A stretch of 64,000 nucleotides of DNA from Pelomonas sp. V22 (GTDB lineage Bacteria > Pseudomonadota > Gammaproteobacteria > Burkholderiales > Burkholderiaceae_C): NCBI RefSeq assembly GCF_030014915.1, contig NZ_JAGIXS010000008.1:1-64000 (forward strand). The letters run 5' to 3'. Both the position numbers and the translations under genes were made by a program. This document shows, one piece after another, positions 14,291 through 22,987 of the stretch. The notes under the pieces are model-generated. The model did no database searches and had not been told where the DNA came from. It saw nothing but the letters and a program-made list of their open reading frames with translations. Positions within the stretch are counted from its first letter, which is position 1; each line of letters begins with the position of its first letter.

Positions 14291-15024
14291 CCCGCATCCT
14301 GATCGCCGAAGACGAAGCCCTGCTCGCCACCGAGATCCGCGAGGAGCTGCTGCGCCAATGGCCCGAGGCCCAGGTCGTGGCCATGGCCCGCGACGGCCAC
14401 GAGGCACTGCGCCTCGTCGAGCAGTTGCAGCCCGAGGTCTGCTTCCTCGACGTGCAGATGCCGGGGCTCTCCGGCCTCGAGGTGGCCCAGCTCATCGGCC
14501 GGCGCGCCCATGTGGTCTTCATCACCGCCCACGAGCGCTACGCGGTGCAGGCCTTCGACGAAGGCGCGGTCGGCTACCTGCTCAAGCCGCTGGACCCGGC
14601 CCGCATGGCCAAGACCCTGCTGCGCCTGAAAGAGCGCCTGCCGCAGCCGCCGGCCGACCTGGGCGGGCTCCAGGCCCAGGCCGCGCCGGCCAGCCCCGAG
14701 CCGCTGCGCTGGATCACCGTGCAGCGCGGCCGCGAGCTGCAGCTGATCACGGTGGACGACGTGGTCTATTTCCGCGCCGACAACAAATACGTGGCCGTGG
14801 TGACGGCCGACACCGAGGCCCTGATCTCGGTGCCGCTGAAGGAGCTGATACAGCGCCTCGACGGCGAGCATTTCTGGCAGGTCCACCGCTCGACCATCGT
14901 GAACGCCCATGCGATCAAGTCGGTCAGCCGGGCCCTGAGCGGCAAGCTCAGCATCGCGCTGAAGAGCCGGGCCGAGTCGCTGGAGGTCAGCCCCGCCTAC
15001 TCACACCGCTTCAAGCAACTCTGA
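14287..15024 (+). CDS. LytTR-family response regulator
   Basis: 245 residues. A receiver domain has the acidic pair in AEDEA, the phosphorylation site Asp55 in FLDVQMPG, Thr80 in FITAHE and Lys100 in YLLKPLDP. A LytTR DNA-binding domain follows at about 138-245 (YFRADNKYVAVVT, EHFWQVHRSTIVN). It starts within the stop of the pseudokinase gene (ATGA), giving a three-gene kinase, pseudokinase, regulator unit. AlgR-type regulators of this class bind direct repeats upstream of targets; none was identified here. A clear terminator follows about 100 bp downstream. Confidence 0.9.
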   Translation: MTRILIAEDEALLATEIREELLRQWPEAQVVAMARDGHEALRLVEQLQPEVCFLDVQMPGLSGLEVAQLIGRRAHVVFITAHERYAVQAFDEGAVGYLLKPLDPARMAKTLLRLKERLPQPPADLGGLQAQAAPASPEPLRWITVQRGRELQLITVDDVVYFRADNKYVAVVTADTEALISVPLKELIQRLDGEHFWQVHRSTIVNAHAIKSVSRALSGKLSIALKSRAESLEVSPAYSHRFKQL

Positions 15025-15124
15025 ATCGCGTGGCGCATATCGCCCAATGGAGCAAGACCTGGCACGCCGCCTGCTAATAGTGAGGCAATTGCTGTTGTCT
15101 CCTCTATCCCCCAAGGATGGATTC

Positions 15125-15162
15125 AGCCCCGGGTCCCACAGGGTCCGGGGCTCTTTTTTTTC
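15125..15162 (+). terminator. Strong intrinsic terminator
   Basis: A 12-bp GC-rich stem with loop CACA (AGCCCCGGGTCC paired with GGTCCGGGGCT) is followed by CT and eight T residues. It ends the kinase/pseudokinase/LytTR transcript just before the convergent gene. Confidence 0.9.
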
Positions 15163-15165
15163 CGG

Positions 15166-15822
15166 CTAAGCGGCCGCCACGTGCCCCTGTTTCATCATGC
15201 GGCGACTCAGGGCGCCGAACACCCACATCAGCATGAACGCCGTGGGGGCGAACACCGGCTGCCAGCAGGCAATCAAGGCGGCCAAGGCCGCCGTGGCGAC
15301 CACGCCCGTGCAGCGCAGCTGCGCAGCCTTGCGCAGCAGTTCCGGCATCGGCTGGTGGCACAGCTCTGGATGGGCCGTCAGGTAGCGCAGCTGCCAGAGT
15401 GCGCACAGGCCGAGGGCGCCCATCGTCGCGGCATAGACCGCCTGCGAGACAAAGAACTGCGGGAACTCGCCGATCAGGCCGGAAGCAAAGGGCATGAAGC
15501 TGGCGAACAGCAGGGTCACGATGTTGATCCACACCAGCTTGCTGTCCACCACCTTGAGCCAGTGCATGGCCCGATGACCGGAGGCCCAGAAAATGGCCAG
15601 CACGAAGAAGCTGATCAGCCAGGCCCCCAGGCGCGGCATCAGGTCCACCAGGGCCCGCAACAGATCGGCCTGGCTGTGAAGGCCGTGGTGATCCGGCAGC
15701 TTCAACTCCAGCACGAGCAGGGTGATCGCGATGGCATAGACGCCATCCTGCAAGGCCTCCACGCGGTGCTTGGAAAGGGTCGGCTGGCCGCCGGCGGTGT
15801 GCAAGGGAGCATGTTCGTTCAT
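15166..15822 (-). CDS. TMEM175-family (DUF1211) membrane protein
   Basis: 218 residues from ATG 15822. The first helix carries the family signature in the form RVEALQDGVYAIAITLLVLEL; most members have FSDG where this has LQDG. About six hydrophobic helices follow, with a long basic loop between helices 4 and 5. The family contains the potassium channel TMEM175 and its bacterial relatives, so ion conduction is plausible, but the changed signature weakens that. It is divergent from the ATP-grasp operon with about 200 bp between the starts. Confidence 0.75.
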   Translation of the reverse strand: MNEHAPLHTAGGQPTLSKHRVEALQDGVYAIAITLLVLELKLPDHHGLHSQADLLRALVDLMPRLGAWLISFFVLAIFWASGHRAMHWLKVVDSKLVWINIVTLLFASFMPFASGLIGEFPQFFVSQAVYAATMGALGLCALWQLRYLTAHPELCHQPMPELLRKAAQLRCTGVVATAALAALIACWQPVFAPTAFMLMWVFGALSRRMMKQGHVAAA

Positions 15823-16020
15823 GCGGGCATTGTTCCAAGTGGGCGAAGGCCGCCCGCCTAGGGCTTGCCCAGGGATGCACCAAGTCGCAGCCCGCCCCTC
15901 GCACCAGCAAGGGGCACCCTGGCGTCCGGCACCAATCCGGTTCATGCTGCCAAGCGGAGGCCCTGCGTTCAGCAGGCACAGGGCTTGCATTGCTTAGCTC
16001 GCTAGCTGGAGTGATTTGAA

Positions 16021-17448
16021 ATGCACACGCTGACCCTGCCGCCCCCCGGCCATCACGACGAGATGCTGAGGGCCGATGGCGCCCTTCGCGACCACTACAG
16101 CGCCTTCGGCCAATGGCTGCATGCCCAGTCGGCCGAGACCCTGGCCAAGAAGCGGGCCGAGGCCGACCTCTTGTTCCACAAGGTCGGCATCACCTTCGCC
16201 GTCTATGGCGACGAGGCCGGCGCCGAGCGCCTGATTCCCTTCGACATGGTGCCGCGCATCGTGCCCGCCTCCGAATGGACGATGCTGGAGAAAGGCCTGC
16301 GCCAGCGCGTCACGGCGCTGAACCGCTTCCTCTGGGACATCTACCACGACCATGAAATCCTCAAGGCCGGCCTGATCCCGGCCGAGCAGGTGCTCGGCAA
16401 TGCCCAGTACCAGAAGGCCATGCAGGGCCTCGACCTGCCGCATGGCATCTATGCCCACATCACCGGCGTGGACCTGATACGCCACTCGGACGGCGGCTAC
16501 TACGTGCTGGAGGACAACCTGCGCGTGCCCAGCGGCGTCAGCTACATGCTGGAGAACCGCAAGATGATGATGCGGCTCTTCCCCGAGCTGTTCTCGCGCT
16601 ATGCGGTGGCACCGGTGGCGCACTACCCCACGCTGCTGCTCAACACGCTGCGCCACGCCAGCCCCATGGAGAACCCCACGGCCGTGGTGCTGACGCCCGG
16701 GCCCTTCAACTCCGCCTACTTCGAGCATGCCTTCCTGGCCCAGCAGATGGGCGTCGAGCTGGTCGAGGGTCAGGACCTCTTCGTCAAGGACGACTGGCTC
16801 TACATGCGCACCACGGTCGGCCCCAAGCGCGTGGACGTGATCTACCGCCGCATCGACGATGCCTTCCTGGACCCGCTGGCCTTCCGCGCCGATTCCATGC
16901 TGGGCGTGCCGGGCCTGCTCTCGGTCTACCAGAAGGGCCACCTGATCCTGGCCAATGCCATCGGCACCGGCGTGGCCGACGACAAGTCCATCTACCCCTA
17001 TGTGCCGGACATGATCCGCTTCTACCTGGGCGAGGAGCCCATCCTGCACAACGTGCCGACCTGGCAATGCCGCAAGAGCGCCGACCTCGACCATGTGCTC
17101 ACCCACATGAAGGACCTGGTGGTGAAGGAGGTGCACGGCGCCGGCGGCTACGGCATGCTGGTGGGGCCGGCTTCCACGGCGGCCGAGGTCGAGGATTTCA
17201 AGCTGCGGGTCAAGGCCAACCCGAGCAACTACATCGCCCAGCCGACGCTGTGCCTCTCGAGCTGCCCGACCTTCGTGGAGAGCGGCATCGCGCCGCGCCA
17301 CATCGACCTGCGGCCCTTTGTGCTGACCGGAAGAGAGATCACGATGGTTGCCGGCGGGCTCACGCGCGTGGCCTTGAAGGAAGGCTCGCTGGTGGTGAAC
17401 TCGTCGCAAGGCGGCGGCACCAAAGACACCTGGATCCTGGAGGCCTGA
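16021..17448 (+). CDS. Circularly permuted ATP-grasp type 2 protein
   Basis: 475 residues, full length for the CP_ATPgrasp_2 family (former DUF404/DUF407). Recognisable segments are KKRAEADLLFHKVGITFAVY near the start, FLWDIYHDHEIL, the YYVLEDNLRVPSGVSYMLEN block and the C-terminal TKDTWILEA end. These enzymes are predicted to join amino acids or peptides with ATP. It is the first gene of a tight operon with the alpha-E protein (one base between stop and start) and the Anbu protease. GGAG about ten bases before ATG 16021 is the likely ribosome site. Confidence 0.9.
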   Translation: MHTLTLPPPGHHDEMLRADGALRDHYSAFGQWLHAQSAETLAKKRAEADLLFHKVGITFAVYGDEAGAERLIPFDMVPRIVPASEWTMLEKGLRQRVTALNRFLWDIYHDHEILKAGLIPAEQVLGNAQYQKAMQGLDLPHGIYAHITGVDLIRHSDGGYYVLEDNLRVPSGVSYMLENRKMMMRLFPELFSRYAVAPVAHYPTLLLNTLRHASPMENPTAVVLTPGPFNSAYFEHAFLAQQMGVELVEGQDLFVKDDWLYMRTTVGPKRVDVIYRRIDDAFLDPLAFRADSMLGVPGLLSVYQKGHLILANAIGTGVADDKSIYPYVPDMIRFYLGEEPILHNVPTWQCRKSADLDHVLTHMKDLVVKEVHGAGGYGMLVGPASTAAEVEDFKLRVKANPSNYIAQPTLCLSSCPTFVESGIAPRHIDLRPFVLTGREITMVAGGLTRVALKEGSLVVNSSQGGGTKDTWILEA

Positions 17449-17449
17449 C

Positions 17450-18418
17450 ATGCTCTCTCGCACCGCCTCCCAGCTCTACTGGATGAGCCGCTACGTCGAA
17501 CGCGCCGAGAACCTGGTGCGCATGCTGGACGTCACGCAGTCGCTCTCGCTCCTGCCGCAATCGCACGGCGCCCGCACCGAGCTGGCCGCGCCGCTGGCCG
17601 TGACCGGCGCGTTGCAGGCCTACAGCGCGCGCCATCCGCAGCTGGACGCCGAGCATCTCTTCAACTTCATGGCCCTGGACCTCGACAACCCGGCCTCGGT
17701 GCTCAGCTGCCTGCGCTCGGCGCGCGAGAACGCCCATGCGGTGCGCGGCCAGATCACGGCCGAGATGTGGGAGGCCATCAACAGCACCTGGCTGGAGGGC
17801 CGCACGTTCCCGAAGCGCGGCATCCCCAGCGTGTCGAGCTTCTTCGACTGGGTGAAGGAGCGCTCGCACCTGTTCCGTGGCGCCACCTACGGCACCCTGC
17901 AGCGCAACGACGCCTACATGTTCATCCGCCTCGGCACCTTCATCGAGCGGGCCGACAACACCGCGCGCCTGCTGGACGTGAAGTCGCAGCTGATCGAGCC
18001 TGCGGTGGAGACGCTGGCACCGGTGGAAGCGCCGAGCGAGAGTGCGCCCGACTTCTACGCCTGGAATGCGCTCTTGCGCTCGCTCTCGGCCTTCGAGGCT
18101 TACCACGCGATCTACCGCGACAGCCTGGAAGGCCGCCGCGTGGCCGAGCTCCTGATACTGCGGCCCGACGTGCCGCGCTCCCTGCGCGCCTGCTGCGAGG
18201 AAATCGTTGCCATCCTGCCCAAGATCGAGGCCAACCCCGGCGCACTGGACGCCGGCCGCGTGGTCAAGAAGCTGGCCGGCCAGCTCTCGCTGCGCCTGGA
18301 ATACGGCTCGGTGGACGAGATCCTGGAGCAAGGCCTGCACGGCTGGCTGACCGGCTTCCTTGACGAGTCGGCAGCCCTGAGCGAAGCGATACGCGGTGCC
18401 TACCTGCAGGCTGCTTGA
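17450..18418 (+). CDS. Alpha-E domain protein
   Basis: 322 residues, the expected size, all helical, opening with LSRTASQLYWMSRYVERAEN, the signature of the DUF403/alpha-E family. A second family block (YMFIRLGTFIERADNTARLLD) lies at about 154-174. These proteins nearly always accompany the CP ATP-grasp enzyme and are thought to work with it in forming or handling a peptide product. The start follows the upstream stop by one base, so translation is coupled. Confidence 0.92.
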   Translation: MLSRTASQLYWMSRYVERAENLVRMLDVTQSLSLLPQSHGARTELAAPLAVTGALQAYSARHPQLDAEHLFNFMALDLDNPASVLSCLRSARENAHAVRGQITAEMWEAINSTWLEGRTFPKRGIPSVSSFFDWVKERSHLFRGATYGTLQRNDAYMFIRLGTFIERADNTARLLDVKSQLIEPAVETLAPVEAPSESAPDFYAWNALLRSLSAFEAYHAIYRDSLEGRRVAELLILRPDVPRSLRACCEEIVAILPKIEANPGALDAGRVVKKLAGQLSLRLEYGSVDEILEQGLHGWLTGFLDESAALSEAIRGAYLQAA

Positions 18419-18442
18419 GCTGATTGCCGATAATCAGCGCCC

Positions 18443-19177
18443 ATGACCTATTGCGTTGCCATGCGGCTGAATGCCGGCCTGCTGTTCGCCAGCGATTCGC
18501 GCACCAATGCGGGCGTGGACCACATCGCCACCTTCCGCAAGATGAGCGTGTTCGAGCAGCCGGGCGAGCGCCTCATCGTGCTGCTCAGCGCCGGCAATCT
18601 GGCCACGACGCAGAGCGTGGTGAGCCTGCTGGCCCAGCGCCTGAAAGGCCAGGAAGCGCATCTGTTCAAGTGCCCGACCATGTACGACGTGGCCGAGCTG
18701 GTGGGCCGCACGGTCAAGGAAGTGGTAGCCCGCGACGCCGATGCGCAGACCCTGGGCCAGGGCGTGGACTTCGGCGGCAACTTCATTGTCGGCGGCCAGA
18801 TTCGCGGCGAGGCACCCCGGCTCTTCCATGTCTATGCGCAGGGCAACTTCATCGAAGCCTGCGAAGACACGCCCTACTTCCAGATCGGCGAGAGCAAGTA
18901 CGGCAAGCCCATCATCGACCGCGTGATCAAGCCGCAGACCTCGCTGAAGGAAGCGGCCAAGTGCACGCTGATTTCGTTCGACTCGACGATACGCAGCAAC
19001 CTCTCGGTGGGCCTGCCCATCGACATGCTGCTCTACAAGGCCGACAGCTTCGCGCCGGCGGAGCCGCACCGCATCACGGCCGACGATCCTTACTTCAACA
19101 AGCTGCGCCGGGGCTGGGGCGAAGGCCTGCGCAAGACCTTCGAGAAGCTGCCGGACGAGGACTGGTTCAACAAGTAA
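18443..19177 (+). CDS. Anbu-type proteasome-like peptidase
   Basis: 244 residues. It begins MTYCVAMRLNAGLLFASDSR with Thr2 placed to become the N-terminal nucleophile after Met removal, then NAGVD, as in Anbu (ancestral beta-subunit) proteins. The GNLATTQSVVSLL and FGGNFIVGGQI segments match the Ntn-hydrolase core. Anbu forms ring- or spiral-shaped assemblies, and its genes normally sit with ATP-grasp, alpha-E and a transglutaminase-like gene. Here the first two are present and no transglutaminase gene is found between or next to them. There are 24 bp between the alpha-E stop and this start. Confidence 0.9.
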   Translation: MTYCVAMRLNAGLLFASDSRTNAGVDHIATFRKMSVFEQPGERLIVLLSAGNLATTQSVVSLLAQRLKGQEAHLFKCPTMYDVAELVGRTVKEVVARDADAQTLGQGVDFGGNFIVGGQIRGEAPRLFHVYAQGNFIEACEDTPYFQIGESKYGKPIIDRVIKPQTSLKEAAKCTLISFDSTIRSNLSVGLPIDMLLYKADSFAPAEPHRITADDPYFNKLRRGWGEGLRKTFEKLPDEDWFNK

Positions 19178-19181
19178 GGCG

Positions 19182-19673
19182 CTAGAAGCGGGTCGTGCCG
19201 CCCACTGACCAGTAGTTGGGCCCGACACGCACCTGCAGGCCCACCGCATGGCGTTCACCCTGCAGGCGCAGCACGCCGAAGCCATCGTTCTCGCGCCCGA
19301 GCCTGAAGCCACCGCCGAGGTAGAGGCCATGGCCCAGATGCACATCGGCCGAGACGCTGCCCGCGTAGCTCAAACGGCCGGCGCAGAAGCCGGCATAGGT
19401 GGTGTTGCCGCTCTGCGTGTCCACGCAGGCATAGCCGCTGTTGCCGCGCTGCTCGGAGCGGTAGCGCGTGGCCGTGTCGCTCTGGTAGAGGATGCCGCCG
19501 ACGGGCATCAGGTTGAGCCCCACTGGCCCGGCCTTGAGGCGGTAGCCGGCCTCGAACTCCCAGCCCAGCACCGGCGTGCGCCGCGCCACGGCAAAGCTGC
19601 TGACCAGGCCATCGGCCTGTGCGGCCGAGCTGGTCAGGGCGAGCACGGCCAGCAGGCAAGCCGCCGCCTTCAT
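19182..19673 (-). CDS. Exported beta-barrel-like protein
   Basis: 163 residues with a signal peptide (AACLLAVLALTSSAAQADG, cleavage near residue 20). The mature part alternates hydrophobic and polar residues in repeated strands and ends with Phe (SVGGTTRF), the usual last residue of outer-membrane barrels. It carries a Cys pair (residues about 82 and 96). It overlaps the 3' end of nadC by four bases and is the last gene of a three-gene minus-strand unit. No named family is recognised. Confidence 0.7.
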   Translation of the reverse strand: MKAAACLLAVLALTSSAAQADGLVSSFAVARRTPVLGWEFEAGYRLKAGPVGLNLMPVGGILYQSDTATRYRSEQRGNSGYACVDTQSGNTTYAGFCAGRLSYAGSVSADVHLGHGLYLGGGFRLGRENDGFGVLRLQGERHAVGLQVRVGPNYWSVGGTTRF

Positions 19674-20545
19674 GCCGGCCCCTCGACCCGCATCGAATAG
19701 TCCACCGCCTTCACATCCTTGGTCAGGCGGCCGATGGAGATGCGGTCCACACCGGTAGCGGCGATCCAGCGCAGCTGGTCGAGCGCCACGCCGCCCGAGA
19801 CTTCGAGCAGCGCACGGCCAGCATTCAGGGCCACGGCCTCGCGCATCATGGCTTCACTGAAGTTGTCCAGCAGCACGCTGACCGCGCCGGCATCAAGGGC
19901 CTCGCGCAGCTCGGCAATCGACTCGACCTCGACCTGGATGCCCACGCTCGCATTCAAGGCCTGGGCGGCCCGCAGCGCAGCGCCCACGCCACCGGCAGCG
20001 GCAATGTGGTTCTCCTTGATCAGGATGCCGTCGTACAGCGCCAGGCGCTGGTTGGCGCCGCCGCCGACGCGCACCGCGTACTTCTGCGCCAGGCGCAGGC
20101 CGGGAATCGTCTTGCGGGTGTCGAGCACGGCGCAGCCGCGCGGATTGGGGCTGGCGCCTGCTATGGCGCGCGCATGCTCACGGGTCAGCGTCGCCGTGGC
20201 CGACAGCAGCTGCAGGAAGTTCAGCGCCGGCCGCTCGGCCGACAGGAGCGCGCGGCCCTCGGCCTCGATCCGGCAGGCCACGGTGTCGGCCGCCATGTCG
20301 GCCCCTTCCTCGTACTGCCACTCGATGCGGGCCGTGGCGTCGAGCGCGGCGAACACGCCCTCGAACCAGTCGCGGCCGCACAGCACGGCGTCCTCGCGCA
20401 CCCGCACATGGGCGCGTACACGGCGGCCGGCAGGCACCAGCTGGGCGGTCCAGTCGCAGACGCCGATGTCCTCGAACAGCGCTTCGCGGATGTTGCGCTC
20501 GCGGGCCTCGGCCAGGGTTTCGTTGTGGTCAAACATGATGCTCAA
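19670..20545 (-). CDS. nadC: Nicotinate-nucleotide pyrophosphorylase (carboxylating)
   Basis: 291 residues, full length. It converts quinolinate and PRPP to nicotinate mononucleotide in de novo NAD synthesis. Landmarks are FEDIG near the N-terminus, NFLQLLSATAT, the DTRKTIPGLR block, KYAVRVGGGANQRLALYDG and ILIKENHI. These are the QPRTase phosphoribosyl- and quinolinate-binding segments. It lies between a FAH-family hydrolase gene and an outer-membrane protein gene on the same strand; nadA/nadB are not in the window. Confidence 0.95.
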   Translation of the reverse strand: MSIMFDHNETLAEARERNIREALFEDIGVCDWTAQLVPAGRRVRAHVRVREDAVLCGRDWFEGVFAALDATARIEWQYEEGADMAADTVACRIEAEGRALLSAERPALNFLQLLSATATLTREHARAIAGASPNPRGCAVLDTRKTIPGLRLAQKYAVRVGGGANQRLALYDGILIKENHIAAAGGVGAALRAAQALNASVGIQVEVESIAELREALDAGAVSVLLDNFSEAMMREAVALNAGRALLEVSGGVALDQLRWIAATGVDRISIGRLTKDVKAVDYSMRVEGPA

Positions 20546-20551
20546 GCATGC

Positions 20552-21250
20552 TCATTCGGGAGCGCCGATTGTCAGCGCAAGCCGGGCCACGCCCTCGATC
20601 CGGCCTTCCAGCCGGTCGCCGGGCTGGACCGGGCCCACACCCTCGGGCGTGCCGGTGTAGATCAGATCTCCCGGACCCAGGTGGTAGTACTGCGAAAGAT
20701 TGGCCACGACCTCGGCCGTGCGCCAGATCATGTCCGAAAGATCGCCGCGCTGCTGCTCCTCGCCATTGACGGCCAGTGTGATTGCACCGGCCACCGGATG
20801 GCCGATCTCGGCCGCCGGCACCAGCTCGGTGATGACGGCCGACTGCTCGAAAGCCTTGCCGAAATCCCAGGGCCGGCCCGTCGCCTTGGCGGCGTTCTGC
20901 AGGTCGCGGCGCGTCATGTCCAGGCCCGCCGCATAGCCCCAGATGCTGGCTGCCGCCTGCTCGGGCGTGGCCTTGAAGACCGGCGCGCCAAGGGCGATCA
21001 CCAGCTCCATCTCGTAGTGGTAGTTGGTGGTGCCCGGCGGATAGGGAATCGTCGAGCCGCTCTCGGCCAGGGCCGAGGCCGGCTTGCAGAAGAAGAACGG
21101 CGGCTCGCGGTCCGGGTCCGAGCCCATCTCGCGGGCATGAGCCGCGTAGTTGCGGCCGACGCAGAAGATGCGGGAGACGGCGTAGCGGGCGCTCGTGCCG
21201 CGCACGGCCACGCTGGGCTGCGGTGGCGGAGGAAAGACGTAATCGCTCAT
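20552..21250 (-). CDS. Fumarylacetoacetate hydrolase-family protein
   Basis: 232 residues from ATG 21250. The family blocks are complete: IFCVGRNYAAHAREMG, FFFCKPASALAESG, YHYEMELVIALG (metal-binding glutamate) and DLIYTGTPEGVGPVQPGD near the end. This size class includes fumarylpyruvate hydrolase and oxaloacetate decarboxylase-type enzymes; the substrate cannot be told. It is six bases upstream of nadC and divergent from rlpA by 25 bp. Confidence 0.9.
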   Translation of the reverse strand: MSDYVFPPPPQPSVAVRGTSARYAVSRIFCVGRNYAAHAREMGSDPDREPPFFFCKPASALAESGSTIPYPPGTTNYHYEMELVIALGAPVFKATPEQAAASIWGYAAGLDMTRRDLQNAAKATGRPWDFGKAFEQSAVITELVPAAEIGHPVAGAITLAVNGEEQQRGDLSDMIWRTAEVVANLSQYYHLGPGDLIYTGTPEGVGPVQPGDRLEGRIEGVARLALTIGAPE

Positions 21251-21275
21251 GCGCCAGAGGCTACCATCGCCGCCG

Positions 21276-22160
21276 ATGCCCCGACTCGCCGCCCTGATCT
21301 CGCTGCTGGCACTCCTGGCCCTGCTGGGCGGCTGCGCCACGCGTGCGCCTGCACCCACGGCGCCGGCCAGCGGCCGCGACGGCCCCGAGGCCAATCCGCC
21401 GCCCAACCTGCTGACCGTGCCCGACGCCGTGCCCAAGGTCGAGCTGCTGCGCCTCGGTGGCCCCAACAAGCCCTATGAGATCGAGGGCGTGCGCTACCAG
21501 CCCTTCGTCGATGACAAGGCCTTCGTCGAGCGCGGCCTGGCCTCCTGGTATGGCAAGAAGTTCCACGGCCGGCCCACCGCCAGCGGTGAGGTCTACAACA
21601 TGTATGCGATGACGGCGGCCCACGCGACCATGCCCATCCCCAGCTACGCGCGGGTGCGCAACCCGGCCAATGGCCGCGAGGTGGTGGTGCGCATCAACGA
21701 CCGCGGGCCCTTCCATCCAGGCCGCGTGATCGACCTGAGCTACACGGCCGCGCTGAAGCTGGACCTGCTGCGCGGCGTGGCCCCGGTAGAGGTGGAGCGG
21801 CTGACGGCCGAGCAGATACGCAGCGGTGCCTGGAAGCGCGACGCCAAGGAGCCGCCACCGGTCTATGTGGCGCAGGAGCAGGCGGGCGCCCCGCAGCGGG
21901 AGACGCTGAATCAACCCGTCAGCACCAATCGCTTCTGGCTGCAGCTCGGCAGCTTCAAGCTGCTGGATGGGGCAGAGGCGGTCCGCACCCTGCTGGTCGG
22001 CAATGAGCCGGCGCTGGCACCGCTGCTGACCGTGTTCAAGGAAGGCGGCCTGAACCGCCTGATGGCCGGACCCTATGGCTCGCGCGCCGAGGCGGCGGAT
22101 TCAGCCGAGCGTTTCAAGGCGCTCTTGAGCCAGCCGGCGCTGATCGTCGAGCGCAAGTAG
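21276..22160 (+). CDS. rlpA: RlpA-like septal lytic transglycosylase with SPOR domain
   Basis: 294 residues from ATG 21276, chosen because it starts a clean lipoprotein signal (lipobox LGGC, Cys20). An earlier ATG at 21249 gives a poorer N-terminus. The double-psi beta-barrel spans about residues 87-185 (GLASWYGKKFHGRPTASGE, HATMPIPSYARV, INDRGPFHPGRVIDLS with the catalytic Asp). A SPOR domain follows at the C-terminus (WLQLGSFK ... GPYGSRAEA) for binding denuded septal glycan. It cleaves naked peptidoglycan strands at the division site in the family. Confidence 0.92.
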   Translation: MPRLAALISLLALLALLGGCATRAPAPTAPASGRDGPEANPPPNLLTVPDAVPKVELLRLGGPNKPYEIEGVRYQPFVDDKAFVERGLASWYGKKFHGRPTASGEVYNMYAMTAAHATMPIPSYARVRNPANGREVVVRINDRGPFHPGRVIDLSYTAALKLDLLRGVAPVEVERLTAEQIRSGAWKRDAKEPPPVYVAQEQAGAPQRETLNQPVSTNRFWLQLGSFKLLDGAEAVRTLLVGNEPALAPLLTVFKEGGLNRLMAGPYGSRAEAADSAERFKALLSQPALIVERK

Positions 22161-22176
22161 CGCCCGGCGCAAGCTG

Positions 22177-22926
22177 CTAACGACCACCCGACACGTCCAG
22201 CGTCGCACCCACCGTGTAGCTGGCCGCTTCGGACAGCAGCCACAGCACGGCGGCCGCCACCTCGTCGGCGCGGCCCAGGCGACGGATCGGCAGCTGCGCA
22301 GCCGCAGCGGCCAGCTCGGGGCCGGCAATGCCGCTGTCCGCATGGATCTCGGTCTCGATGATGCCGGGGCGCACGCCGTTGACGCGGATGCCTTCCTCGA
22401 TCAGCTCGCGCGCCAGGCCCACGGTCAGGCTGTCGATCGCGCCCTTGGTGGCGGCGTAGTCCACATAGAGCCCCGGCGAGCCCAACTGGGCGGCGCGCGA
22501 GGAGAGGTTGACGATGGCGCCACCGGCGCCGCCCTGGCGCGTGCTCATGCGGCGCGCCGCCTCGCGGGCACACAGCAGGCTGCCGATCACGTTGACGCCA
22601 AAGACGCGCTGCCAGCGCTCCACACCCATGTCCTGCAGCCGCGCACCAGGCACGACGATGCCAGCGTTGTTGACCAGGGCCGTGAGCCGGCCCAGCTCGG
22701 CGTCGATGCGCTCGAACATGCGCAAGACCTGGCCCTCGTCGGCCACGTCGGCCTGCACGCACAGCACGCGCCGGCCGAGGCCGCGCAGTTCGGCAGCCAG
22801 GGCCTCGGCGGCGGCCGTGTCGCGGGCGTAGTTCAGCGCGATGTCGTAACCGGCTTGCACCGCCTGGCGCGCGATGGCCGCGCCAATGCCACGACTGGCG
22901 CCGGTGATCAAGGCAATCCCATGCAT
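22177..22926 (-). CDS. SDR-family oxidoreductase (YgfF-like)
   Basis: 249 residues, classical short-chain dehydrogenase length. It has the nucleotide-binding TGASRGIG motif, NNAG in LVNNAGIVVPG, the catalytic Tyr-Lys as YAATK with an upstream Ser in NLSSRAA, and the PGIIETEIH strand-end. The Arg after the second strand (YARD) hints at NADPH preference. The substrate is not deducible. It is divergent from the first diguanylate cyclase gene with 61 bp between the starts. Confidence 0.92.
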   Translation of the reverse strand: MHGIALITGASRGIGAAIARQAVQAGYDIALNYARDTAAAEALAAELRGLGRRVLCVQADVADEGQVLRMFERIDAELGRLTALVNNAGIVVPGARLQDMGVERWQRVFGVNVIGSLLCAREAARRMSTRQGGAGGAIVNLSSRAAQLGSPGLYVDYAATKGAIDSLTVGLARELIEEGIRVNGVRPGIIETEIHADSGIAGPELAAAAAQLPIRRLGRADEVAAAVLWLLSEAASYTVGATLDVSGGR

Positions 22927-22987
22927 GGCGGCATTGTGTCAGCGATGCCGCCTGGGCGATGATGGCGCGCACTCGATAACCGCACGC

